Shown here one piece after another: positions 40,660 to 52,800 of a stretch of DNA of 64,000 nucleotides (the first letter of the stretch is position 1; each line of letters begins with the position of its first letter). The notes below the pieces were generated by a model. It made no database searches and was not told the DNA's origin. It saw nothing but the letters and a program-made list of their open reading frames with translations. The position numbers were made by a program, and so were the translations under genes. Origin of the DNA: Wolfiporia cocos (taxonomy: Eukaryota; Basidiomycota; Agaricomycetes; Polyporales; Phaeolaceae); NCBI GenBank assembly GCA_029448655.1, contig JACCLO010000005.1, forward strand, positions 3,658,001 to 3,722,000. Direction: 5' to 3'.

Positions 40660-43600
40660 CAACATGTCCGTCCTAACGTCTGCGCAACCCTACATGACTT
40701 AAAGTATGTGCAGGATTAGTTCTGACGACATAAATTATTCTGTGGGAAATATAGTGTTTCTGACTTCACAGATGTGGTACTCTCGGGATCGTGCTGATCA
40801 TCGTTTTCTGTACTCACGGAAACGTGGGTTATACAAGAGCTGGGTGATATATGATCCACCTTTTGGGACGTTCCAGATGTGAGACTTGCTGTCGACAAGA
40901 AACTGGTGAACGCGAGGTAGATTTTTGAATACAGGGGCAGGAAGCACATAAATAGGCAACGCAGATCGAAATCGAGTGAGAACCGGCATGACTTCATCGT
41001 TCTCGCTTCGATAACGGGCGGACTCTTGTGAGCGATGCTTGCACTATTCTTAGGGATGCGACGATTGGACACCAGTTTGGACGGTTCTATGAAAAGACCA
41101 CGATGGCGAGAAAATGGGCCGCACCGCATACAAGTCATAACGGCAACCTCGAGCTTCGTACATGATCCGAGGGGAATATTTCTCCGTTTTTGGCTGGAAT
41201 TACTTGTATCCGACGGACATATGAGTACTCTAGACCGCCGTACCGCAGCATTCGAAGGAGTCTCGTTGTGCTGTGCATCCTTACGTCCAAAAATAGCTGG
41301 GGCAGCGTTCTAATCGCGTTTCGCGGCAAGGCTAACTGTCTCCGGGAGTCAATATCCGTAACAACGAAAATACAGCGAATGGTGGGCGAGGTACCCAGTG
41401 AGAAGAAATCCAGAGCACAGACTTCGATGCATCGTATCTCAGAGCTGTCCGCGGGCACGGGCCGGCTTTATCTGACGAACCAGGAAGCTTTTGCACCACA
41501 TGCTGAATGTGATATATGGATGGAGAACAATGTGCATGTACAAATATTGTTGCATTCATATTGCTCGGTCCATTAGCCTCTTGTGACCTTAAGCCAGAGT
41601 CGCCACATCAGTATATTCCTGTCTCGTTTAGTTATGAGACGCTCAGTGATAATTGCCTGCAAGAGAGCGAGGCACATTCTGTGAGGTTCTTTGGGGGCAG
41701 GCACAGGTCATGCTGGACAATTCAGTCAATAATGCGGAGATGTGAGTAGCTGGATGGGTCTAGGAGATAATCATTGGTCAGATCCAGGCGAGATCTAATC
41801 ATGTGACCGTGTTTTGTCGGTCACGATGCGCAGAACACTTTGCAGCCCTTCCAAATCATCCTCCAACACTGCTGTCCCATTCAAGTCTGCATTGGTATGT
41901 CTCTGACGGCTTCAGTACGAACGCACTCTTTCGGCCTTCATGATAGTCTCAAGTTGTGCAGCATGACGTTCGGTCCTGATCGAAGGCAACACCTGAATAA
42001 CCGCGCAGCCTCAAGTGCGTATTCCGCAGCTCAGGAGTACTGTTCTGCCACGTTGCTATCCGCACCGGCTGTGCGGTAACTGACATATGCTGCTTGACGT
42101 GCCATGCAACCGGACATGGTTTCACCTGCTGAGGCGCGCTCAAGGGGCGAGTCTACGCCATTCTTTATCATTTTTCCTGAAGTCAAGAGGCTTGTACGGC
42201 AGCGATACGAATTTACTTCAATCTCGCCGTCATCATTGGAGCTAAAGGTCGCGTAAAGAGCGCTTAGAGAGCAGCGTGACAGCATGATGCGTTGCTGAGG
42301 GCGCCCGGATTGTATTCCGCGCCGATGAATCTCTGATATATATCTCATCGCTTCTTACAGCGCTTCTTAGGGCACCCAGAAATTCGTGTCCGCGAGGCTC
42401 GACCCTTTGGACTTTGCTCATTCGTCCCGGCTTCAGGACGTCAAAATTCAAGCGCCAAACGGGATTTGTGCGCTCGGCATCGTGCAGGCGAGACTGGCCG
42501 TTTTACCCTTATCCGTGTCTTCCCGTTAGCCGAAGTATATTCTGCCAAGGTTTCGTCATCGCGCTAGCCTTTATTTTGCAACAGTAGCATGGGCAGGTAG
42601 GGCTCACATTGCAACCAAGTCAGCTCTAACGCCACGCGCGACCTCACCATACGGTTGTGAGAGCCCAGTAATTTGCAACCCTGTCTCCGTGATCCTCTCG
42701 CGAATGGCAAAAGCCTGTTGGAGGGAGTACTCAGGGGCCGTCGTTCAGCGGTGGTATTTTTGGTTTGATATCCTGGCCCTCCTTGAGCTTATATGGCTTC
42801 TACTTTTGGAAACCGATGTCGCCTTCTATATGACTCTAGATATGTTATCCGACTGTGGTGCGCCCTGCTGGCGCACAGTGAATGTGTCAGCTGATAGAAG
42901 CATGACACCCTGGGCGGATGGCGGCATCCGGAGACAAGGGGAGCCAACTTCTCTTGAAGCACCCATTTCATCACTGGGCACAGCTGCCGCGTAAACTAAC
43001 GACGCACATCGAAACTAGTGCGTACTTCCACATGGTGGACCAAATGATGTCGCGCTGAACTTTGCCCACACGTCAGACCAACTGGGACCTGGCGCGTCCC
43101 TACATGCTCGATGCTGTCAAAGGGGTCCACTGCCACTGGGACTGGCACAGCCGCAATGAAGGATCTCCTCGTGGGAATGCATTGAGGAGCTATGGCCCGA
43201 GCTTCTGGCAGCTCATCGCACATGAATTCTATGTTGCGCCAGTGGTGACCTTCTAACACCGCTGTTCCTGCTCCCCTAGGATTTCGTGATTTAACGTAAC
43301 GTGTCTTGAAGTCAGTTTACTAGCGACCATATGTCCGATTATGTGCTGATGGCTATGACGTGACATGAGCCGCTGAAATGCAGCTGGAGTGTTGTCGCCG
43401 GAGAAACATCCAGCCCAAGCTGATTCAACCTATGAGCAGTGACAAGCTTCCCGATAGCTATCCTACAAAACAGTCATCGATAGTGGCGGAAAAACTGTAG
43501 CAGACCGGCCGGGTCACTGGCTGGGTACCCTTCGCAGCACGGTCCATACTATGTAGCATGCGTTTCAAGTTCGGATGTTGAGGCAAAATGTAGATGCTGT

Positions 43601-44173
43601 GAAGACATAGTAAGCAATACCGATATTCGTTGAAGACGGCCATTCCTTTTCAAGTTGATTTGTCATAGCGTGTTCCACGATGCAAGCCCCCTGACCTTAG
43701 ATCCAGGCCAAAATCTCAGGTGACTCATGCAACACAGATCAACGCGGGATACATACTAGACATTTCATGCCGCAAAAATCGCCCAATTCCGGATCCATGC
43801 ATGTGGAATAGCAGCAACATTTCTGGTGCGCTAATTCACAGAATGCATGAAATCATTGGCTATCACCGCGGTGGATGTGCGCAAAGCTTCTCCGGGACCC
43901 CAGGGCTTCTCAGGCCCCAGTCCCCGTTTGGGAAAAGCGTAGTACATCTTTAGCTACGACAGTTGTGAAGATACTGATCTAGGAACATACAAATCGAATT
44001 TCGCACCCGAACTCGAGAAGCCAATGTGATATGCTATACGCTAAAAATAACGCCACGCACCGACTGGTACACGTCCCAACCATGACTGGAGAATGTTCCC
44101 CCTGACGATCGATTCAGCCAATCGTGACCCTAGCTCCGATACCACGCGTTCCGGACGATGCTCACCGTTGAGG
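40660..44173. other. 3.5-kb region with no recognisable gene
   Basis: Only short frames are present, none with known motifs. The more protein-like ones are 40798-40989 (minus; LPIYVLPAPVFKNLPRVHQF), 42689-42994 (plus; one strongly hydrophobic segment DILALLELIWLLLLE) and 43062-43256 (plus). They may be remnants of decayed genes. No LTR, TIR or long tandem repeat was seen. The final part contains the oxalate decarboxylase promoter. Confidence 0.45.
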
Positions 44174-44180
44174 TATAAAA
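44174..44180 (+). promoter_or_regulatory. TATA box of oxalate decarboxylase gene
   Basis: TATAAAA lies 55 bp upstream of the start codon at 44235, in a short 5' leader context. It is a strong core promoter, fitting a highly inducible secreted enzyme. Confidence 0.7.
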
Positions 44181-44234
44181 ATCCATGCATGCAGAGATGA
44201 GCTCTCAGCTCGTCCCTAGTCCAATATTGCGGCG

Positions 44235-46467
44235 ATGACCAAGCTCATATCCCTCGTCCTGTGCGCAGTGCTCCTCTCGACGTTCGTCTCGGCCGCGCCT
44301 ACTGGTAGCTCTACCACGGCGTCGTCCGTTACGTCTGCTGCAGAGCCGAGCGAGACTGTACCCCTCGCCAGCGATGACCCCAACTACGTCGCGTACAACG
44401 TCAGCGATGTCGGCACCCCAGAACCCACTCGCGGTACACTGGGTGCATCAATTCTTGCCCAGCAGAACATCCCAATCGACAGACAGAATCCGGACCTGTT
44501 GGCGCCGCCAACTACGGATCACGGCACCGTGTCAGTGATGTTCCTCCTCCTACAGATGTTTATGACATTGACGATCGATTCGACTCAATCAGCGGTAACA
44601 TCAAGTGGCCGATGAGCTTGAGTCCGATGCGCCTCAACACGGGTGGATGGGCACGCCAGGAAAATAGTTAGTAATATTTATTGCTCTGTAATTCTTCAGA
44701 GAACTGACGAACCGAAAGTCAACCAACTGCCAATTGCTAAGTGTAAGTTTCGAGAATCATTTCATTCTCTGAAAATTCACATTCATCGTTCTTAGCCATG
44801 GCGGGTGTGGACATGCGCCTTGAAGCTGGAGCCATACGGTCGGTTAGCACCTTTTCGCAGCATTCTCTCTATCTGATAAGATGAGACAGTGAACTGCACT
44901 GGCACAAGACCTCTGAGGTAAGCTCCAAAATTGCGGCTATTATAGTAATGTCTGCTCATATGATGTCACAGTGGGCTTACGTCCTTAGCGTATGAACATA
45001 TTCCGCCCACTGGTGACGATTTCTCATGGTATTTGCGCTACAGGGATACATGCAAGTGACCGCGGTTGACCAGGATGGTCGGAACTATTTGGGCACGGTG
45101 GTATGATCACGTTCCTCCGCGTCGATACGAATTTGTCTGATTGAGCCCCTTATAGGGGCCGGGTGACCTGTGGTATTTCCCACCTGGTGTCCCACATAGT
45201 CTCCAAGCAACGGCGCAGGATCCTGCGGGAGCAGAATTTCTTTTGGTACGGTCTTATCGATGTATTCACTGTTCCTACTCACCCGCAGCAGATCTTTGAC
45301 GATGGCGACTTCAGCGACGATTCGACGTTCCTGGTATGCTGGTCGTGCTACATACCATTACTGCGCTCTAATTGTGCATCAGTTGACCGATTGGCTGGCG
45401 CATACCCCTAAATCAGTTATTGCGAAGAACTTCGGGACTGCTATTTCAGCGTGGGACAACATTCCCGGAGAACAGCTATACATATTCCCGTCCGGTATGT
45501 TGTCCGCTTCCGCCCTGATATAACATATCATCTGACGGCGCCTGTGCAGACCCGCCATCACCGGATGCTGTAGCGCCCCAGGACCCTCAGGGTCTGGTAC
45601 CGAACCCGTATACCTATCAGTTCTCTGAAGTCAATGCTACTAAGCTGGCTGGTGGTTCCGTGAAGATTGCGGATTCGAGGTCATTCAAGGTGTCTACCAC
45701 TATCGCTGTGGCCGAAGTTACTGTCGAGCCCGGAGGAATGAGGTGCGTGGCTAAGATGCGATATCAAACAGCGGATTAATCCAATTCCGTGTGTTCAGGG
45801 AGCTTCATGTGAGTCAAGATGATGTGAAACCGCTAGTACTAGTACCGTAACTAATCAAATTTATCAGTGGCACCCAACTCAGGATGAATGGACATATTTC
45901 ATGTGAGCATGGCGTGCACATCAGGAAGCCCAACTGATCATAATGTGCATCTAGTTCTGGAACAGCACGGGTGACAGAGTTCGCATCTAGCTCAGTGGCA
46001 CAAACATTCGATTTCGAGGTAATCTCATGCTAGAGGGTCGAGAAGTCTTACTGAAACATCGCAAAGCCTGGCGACGTCGGCTTCGTTCCTGCGACATACG
46101 GTAACGTGATTCTGTAGCATGACGCTCTCAGTGACTCATGACACCGATTTCGCAGGTCATTACGTGGAGAATATTGGCAACGACACCCTGAAATTCCTTG
46201 AAATCTTTAACACCGGTATGTCTGTTATTCTGCATTCACGTTGTACAGCTTCTGAAGGCGTCACCAGATATATTCCAGGACGTCAGCCTGAGTCAGGTGA
46301 GTCCAGCACTCTGTGCTCTTGTAGTTTGATGTTCATGGATATGCTTGCAGTGGCTGGCGCTGATTCCTCCGGCATTGGTGAAAGCACATCTCCAAGTATC
46401 TGACGAGACCATTCAACATTTCAGCAAGACCAAACCCGTGGTCGTCGGTCCTGATCCGTACCTATGA
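44235..46467 (+). CDS. Oxalate decarboxylase, bicupin
   Basis: A secreted manganese enzyme of the bicupin family that would split oxalate to formate and CO2, common in wood- and litter-decay fungi. The signal peptide is MTKLISLVLCAVLLSTFVSA. Cupin 1 metal ligands are in ELHWHKTSEW (His, His, Glu; about 44890-44985) and GVPHSLQ (His; about 45190-45210). Cupin 2 ligands are in ELHWHPTQDEW (split by an intron, about 45800-45890) and GHYVENIG (about 46143-46170), with the conserved Glu in LKFLEIFNT. The flexible lid reads FSDDSTF followed by LTDWLAHTPKSV (about 45311-45415), where the bacterial enzyme has SENST. The gene has more than ten short introns. It ends at TGA 46465-46467. Confidence 0.92.
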
Positions 46468-46884
46468 ATGAACCTGAGGATTCTTTCTGCTGGCTGAAGT
46501 ACTTGATACCACAAACTATCTGAATTGTACATGACTAGCATTGACGGATGCTCTTAATCCATACCAGGCATCTACCAAGCCGGCATGTATGTTAGTATGT
46601 AAACGAATTTATGAGACAATGTCCTCCACTTGTATTTCTCTGTTTGGTGGCGCCTCGACATTTATGTTGGCGAGTGAGGTGCTTTGCCCTACAGAATTTA
46701 ATAGCAGGGGGTGATAACAAAAGTGTGCTATATTATAGATGTACAATGGCAAGAGCATGACACGTCTCTGCATACAGTCAACTATAACTTAAGGGATCTA
46801 CAAATATGCAGACACAGTGTGTATGGTATGCAGTCGGCCAAAGGGGCGGTCATCGCACCTGTCCATGTCCCCATGGCCCTAGCT
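46468..46884. other. Intergenic between convergent genes
   Basis: Spacer between the 3' ends of oxalate decarboxylase (+) and the RRM protein (-). Nothing recognised. Confidence 0.45.
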
Positions 46885-48901
46885 TCACCGAGCATACGGG
46901 TGGTAGCTGTGCTGGCCGCGCTGGCCAGCGCGCTGAGGGCCCACGCCGGGTTGTCCACTAGCCCCCGGCCCTCCCTGGGCGCCGCGAGGTCCACGAGGGA
47001 CATTTGGTCCTATCCCGCCCCCGGGTCCCATACCTCCTGAAGCAGGACCTGCCATGGCAGGACCACGGGGCGTGCTCATGGCCGGTCCCGTGGGGATACT
47101 CATGCCGCCCATGCCAGGCCCGCCCATGCCACCCATCATCCTCCCAGGACCCATGGCGCCACCGTACGCCGCAGGGCCCGTGGGACCCATCCCGGTCATC
47201 ATGGGGTTCATACCATTGGCCATCATCGGGTTCATGCCCATCTGCTGCATCATGCGCGCGTAGAGTGAGGCGAGGGCCTGCGGGTCGAACGGTGCATTGG
47301 TACCGCCCGCGCCCGCGGCGCCCGCCGGGCCAGCGGCAAAGTTGCCACCCTGCATGCCGTACGCGCCACGTCCGAAGTTGCTGTGTCCGCCGCCGGAACC
47401 CTCGGCAAAGTTCTCGCGCTGCGAGCGCGGTTGTGCGAGTTTTACGTCAATCTAAAAATAAGATGAGATAAGCAAAGAAGGACGCTGAGGGCGCGAAACT
47501 CACCAGCTTGCCGTCAATCTCGAGGTTGCCGAACCCGAGGAGGGGCTCGACGTTCGCGTTCTCGAACGAGACGAAGCCGAAACCCTTGCTACGCCCGGTC
47601 TCCCGATCGAGCATGACGGTAGCATCTACGACCTTGCCAAACTGGGAGAAGAACTCGCGCATGGACTCGGAGGTGACGCTTCCCGCGAGGCCGCCAATGA
47701 AGAGTTTGGTGGCACGCTGGTGCTCTTGACGCGGGATGGCGCGCTTAGGATCGATCTATGGGCCCGACTCAGCTCAGCTCGCGGACCGCAACGGTGTGGG
47801 TGGCGGCACTTACGATCTTGCCATCGAGGAAATGCTCCCGCACCATGACCGCATTCACAGACGCGGGATCCTCAAAGGTGAGGAATGCAAAGCATCTTGA
47901 CCGTCCCGCCGCGTCGCGCATGATCGTGCACGCCTCTACTTTCCCAAACTGAGAGAAGTACTTCCGCAGTCCCTCTAATGACGTGTCCTACTTTAGCGCT
48001 ACACGAGACGGGGATGGATTCTATGAACGTGTATGTACCATCTGTGGTATCCCAGTTCAGCCCTCCGATGAACATTTTGCTATTTCACGGACATTGTCGA
48101 GTCGCGAACGCGCGCAGCGCAGGGTGGATCGAGCACATGGATTGGAAGAGCAAGCATTAGCATTAGTTGATAGCCTAGAACAGGTAGTCATGACAGGGCA
48201 GAGAGATGGACGACTCTACTGTGTGTGACTGTGTAGCGAAGCGGTGCTAGCCTAGCTTAGACCTGATGAATGCGGATGTGCTAGTGCAAGCGGTAGGCGA
48301 CAACAGGCGACAACGGTGACTATCGCAGCTGCCACGCTACACAAGCATCCTTGTCCCAAACTAAGGCCCAGTGTAGACACCCAACACCGATGCGAGACAG
48401 CACAGCGAGCGCCCTGCAAACGATCAGTGACGAGCATGAAGACGAGACTCACCCTTCTTCTTTCATCTCCGAAGGTCGTACTGGCCGGTCAGCAGAGTAA
48501 TCCTGGCGCTGAGATAATGGCTCCTTGTAGTCTGGTGTCTGACGTTCCTGATAAGTTGGGATCTGCTGGGTGGGAGGTGATGTGTAGGACGGTATTGAGG
48601 ATGTAGCCGTGGGGATTTGCGACGGAGGCTCTTGCAGACCTTGCTCCGGCTTTTCGTCGAATGGAGAAACCGTCGTTTGTTCGGCATTCAAGTCTACGTT
48701 CCTTGCAGCATCAGGCTCGACCTTGAGCTGCGGTAGGTCCTGGAGCTCTGTCCGCTTGGACTCATCCTTCTGGTCCCCCGGAACAGTGAAGTCCTGGTCG
48801 TCGTGGCCGTAGAGATCTAGGAGCGTCAGTAAGCATCTTGCTCAGCTACAAGAATCCCCATCATACTGACCTCCGTACAGGTCAGCGTCGAGGTCGGTCA
48901 T
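46885..48901 (-). CDS. Two-RRM RNA-binding protein (hnRNP A/Hrp1-like)
   Basis: It starts MTDLDADLYG at ATG 48901. The N-terminal third is acidic and Gln/Pro-rich. RRM1 begins KMFIGGLNWDTT (about 48075-48040) and continues KYFSQFGKVEACTIM and the RNP1-like SRCFAFLTFEDPASV (about 47970-47870). RRM2 has RNP2 KLFIGGLAGSV (about 47710) and RNP1 SKGFGFVSFENANVEPLLG (about 47600-47540), then KLIDVKLAQPRSQ. The tail is Gly/Met/Pro-rich (MMQQMGMNPMMANGMNPMM) and ends GQHSYHPYAR at 46885. The architecture matches yeast Hrp1/Nab4 and metazoan hnRNP A/B or DAZAP1, factors in mRNA 3'-end formation and export. In RRM1 the usual Gly of RNP1 (RGFAF) is Cys. Confidence 0.88.
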
Positions 48902-49853
48902 GATGGTGTGGTGACGGTGTAAAACTCACAGGCAAGCGAGCAGCTCCGCGAAAATGTTAGCAGGCTCGTGCCAGTCCACGCAGTCACGTGAGCGATTAAC
49001 ATTCTATTTACTTAATTGTACAATGTTACCCAGAAACAGTAGGTAGCTTGCCCGCCAAGACTGGATAGGAGTCTAGTGAAGTCCCCACCTTCACCGTATC
49101 GCAGCATCGTCGACGAGCACGACGTTCCTTGCCCTCGAACTTTCATGTCAGCGCGCCGTATGCGACGTACTTAAGTATTCAGACATTGCTGGCGACCCGG
49201 CCGTTGCAAAATCTGGACCTCTTGCCTGTGAAGATGAACTAGCCAACTCGAGACATCTCCTCCTGCATCTACATGTCCGAATGCGATGAACAGGGCGGCG
49301 ACTGCAGCGTACTTTGCTGCGTGCGCAAGGATGAGTGCGAGGAGGAGAAGATGTTGGGAACGAGGCGCGGTGACTTATCCGATTCCAGCCGACGCGATAA
49401 GCCCGGCTTATCAAAATCCGGCACAACTCCCTCCGGGACCCGGGATGCTGCCAGGACGTATTTCCTTTAGGTATGCCCATACATTGGATATTTACCTCAC
49501 AGTTACAATGCCGATTCAGTGTGCACGGGGGGTCTATCACTGCCATCCCGCCACAATGCGCAAACACGGCCACACTCACCTCCCTCCTCGTACCCTGATT
49601 TACCGTTAACGCGGACGGGCTTTGCTGGTCCTGTCGCGCGTTTGCATCGCTCTCTCTTTGCATAGGACGCCCCTGATCAACAAAGCTATTTGTATTGAAT
49701 GCGCTGAAGCTATCTCTCCACCTTTCCATGCCCGAACCCGAAGCCCTTGAGGACTGGCCACCACGCAAGACGCAAGACGGTCCGCCATATCATTTCCCAC
49801 CAGTACGAGAATCGCCAGAGGCACATCACCTCCGCATCAGGATCCCGCCAGTC
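48902..49853. other. Intergenic between divergent genes
   Basis: About 0.95 kb between the RRM gene (-) and the Yta7-like gene (+), holding both promoters. The antisense frame 49148-49768 has no recognisable content. In-frame starts for the Yta7-like gene exist upstream at 49728. Confidence 0.4.
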
Positions 49854-52800
49854 ATGCCGCCTAACACTCGAGCCTCGACGCGTCAGCGCGCGATGTCAAA
49901 CGCCTCCGGTTCGGAATACCACGAAAGCAACGCGTCGATGGACGTAGATGAGGATGCGCCGCATTCAGAGGAGGATCGGCCAGAGGAGCCAAAGGTTGAA
50001 TATACGTCCACCTCGCGCGGACGCAAGATCATGCGTAAGTCCTACAAGGAATCTGCAAGCGAGGACGACCCGCTCGCGGACGACCCACTCGCGGACGACC
50101 CGCCGTCGCCACAGACCAGGCACGAGGTCGACAGAGACAACGAGCCGGATGATGATGAGGAGGAGCTGGGCAACTCGCGATACAAGTTGCGGCGGCGTGG
50201 CGGGAACAACGGGCGCGGCCAGTATATCGTCAGCGACGACGAGGGCGGGGCGACCGTAGGCGGCGGCTACGCAACGCGCAGCCGGAGCAAGAATGCAGGC
50301 TCTGCGTCTGGGCGAGGCAGCGTCGGCAGCGCAGCTGGAGGCGGAAGCCGACGGCTGACGCGCTCGCGCCCAAAGCCCGCGGGCGGGCGTACGACGCGTA
50401 TGAGCACACGGCGCACGCGACAGAACGGGACCGCGACACATGATGACGAGGGGTACGTGGACGAGCCGTCATCTGGCTCGGTGGATGCAGATGAGTCGCT
50501 CGATGATGCGGTGCGCACATCGAGCGAGCCGGAGCCGGAGCTCGATGATGATGCAGATGGAGAAGCGGATGCGGAGGGTGAGCTTGAACATGAGCCCGAG
50601 CAGGATGGGCGGCCATATTCTCTCAGACAACGGGCGAAGATCAACTATGCAATTCCCCCGCCATTGGAGGAGATGAGACCACCTCCGAAACCACGCTTGA
50701 ACGGGCGGTCGAGCGCGCGCAACACAGGGTTTGGTAGGAGTAAGGCACCGGGATGGAGTGCGACAGGAGCAGAGCTTAGCAGGTGGATGGGTGTCGCTGG
50801 TGATGATTCTGTAGGTCTCCTCTCATGGGTATATGCGTCTGCTAACCATTCTCAGGATTCTGATTATCCGACTCGCACACCGAGAAAGGGATTTGGAGCG
50901 AGTGGGATGGGTGGTATGTTTGCAGGAGGTGCCGGTGGTGCCGGTGGCGGGGGTAACATGTACGCGGGTGACCTTGCCGCAGCTGCAGGCACTCCGTCCA
51001 ACCTCGGCAAGGTTGGCGATGCAAGTGAGGCATCCTATGCTGCACCTGTGGGACACGTCTAACTTCTTTTATTACATAGCTCTTGCGGATGCGGATCCTC
51101 TCGGTGTCAATCAAAACGTCACCTTCGACGAGGTCGGCGGTCTCGATGATCGTGAGTGCTGGATCGTCCAGGGCGAGATGGTTGACTGATCATGCCCAGA
51201 CATCAACTCGTTGAAGGAGATGACAGTCCTGCCTTTGCTGTATCCTGAAGTATTCCAGCGATTCGACTTGACACCGCCTCGCGGTGTTCTATTTCACGGT
51301 CCACCAGGCACGGGTAAAACACTGCTGGCTCGTGCTTTGGCTGCAAGCTGCCGGTCCGACGGCAGGAGCATTTGTGAGTAACCTTGCAACTGACTCAGTG
51401 CTACTGTCATTAATCATGCGCGTAGCATTCTTTATGCGCAAGGGTGCAGACTGTTTGTCAAAATGGGTTGGTGAGGCAGAACGCCAGCTGCGACTGCTCT
51501 TTGAGGAGGCGCGGAATCAGCAGCCAAGTATAATCTTTTTCGATGAAATTGACGGCCTCGCGCCCGTTCGCTCGTCCAAGCAGGATCAAATTCATGCGTC
51601 CATCGTCTCGACCTTGCTTGCTCTCATGGACGGGATGGACGGCCGGGGGCAAGTTATCGTAATTGGGGCAACTAACCGACCAGATGCGATCGACCCCGCA
51701 CTTCGGCGCCCTGGCCGCTTCGACAGGGAGTTCTTCTTCCCCTTGCCGAATCTCGAGGCCCGGGAGCGAATTCTGCGGATCATGACGCGAAAATGGGCAG
51801 GCTGGGAAGCGGAGAAGGGCGAGGAGAACGTAAAGGGCCTCGCCAAACTTACCAAAGGCTATGGTGGTGCAGACCTCAGAGTATGTTGTCGTTGGGTTCA
51901 TCGTCGTTGTGACTGTTCTCATAGTCTCAATCAAGGCTCTGTGCACCGAGGCGGCGCTCAACGCCGTACAGCGGCGGTATCCGCAGATCTACAAGTCCTC
52001 GGAGCGACTGCTGCTCAAGCCCGAGGCGATCGAGGTGGAGTTACGCGACTTCATGATCGCAATCAAGAGTGCGTCCGATCTCATCTGCGCCTCTCGTTGT
52101 GCCTGACGTCTTGGCAGAGCTTGTTCCTTCATCAGCGCGCTCCGTCTCCTCCGCGGCAAACCCGCTACCATCGCAGCTGGTACCCTTGTTGCAGGCTCCG
52201 CTAGACAGAATCAAGGATGTCATCGGGAGAGTCATGCCTATCAGCAAGGCGCGTACGGCGCTCGAAGAGGCAGAGTACGAGGACGATGGTGGTGATAATG
52301 CACTAGAACGTGAACTTATGTTACAAGGCAAGTCTCTCAGCTTCTGCCGCTATCCCATTCTGACAGTCCGAGCAGCAATGGAAAACCTTCGCGTTTACCG
52401 ACCACGAGTGGTGTTGCATGGCCCACTCGGCATGGGCCAGGGGTACGTTGCCGCAGCCGCTCTACATCATCTCGAGGGTTACCACGTTCAAAGCCTCGAT
52501 CTCGGCAACCTCATGAGCGATTCAACACGGGTATGTAGCTGTGGTCATTTCAGTCAATATCTTGTTCATTGTGCTTGTGTTAGACCCCCGAGGCAGCAAT
52601 CGTGCAGCTCTTCGTCGAAGCGAAACGCCATCAGCCGTCAGTCGTGTACATACCTTCACTGCTTGGGTGGTGCGCTGCTGTGTCCGAAACCTCGAGAACG
52701 ACCGTGCGAGCTATGCTCGATACGCTCTCACCCACCGATCCTGTATTGCTGCTTGCTGTGGTGGATGGACCCTTCAGCTCGCTGCCGCGTGACGTTCGTA

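Noticed and set aside
42689..42994. Possible small membrane protein with a hydrophobic segment
   Set aside because: Single hydrophobic run, no homology recognised and no splicing partner; not strong enough to call a gene.
49148..49768. 206-codon minus-strand frame in the intergenic region before the Yta7-like gene
   Set aside because: Low-complexity Arg/Ser/His composition, no splice or start context, no known domain.
50267..50644. Long antisense frames over the N-terminus of the Yta7-like gene
   Set aside because: They mirror GC-rich acidic and serine codons of the real gene on the plus strand.
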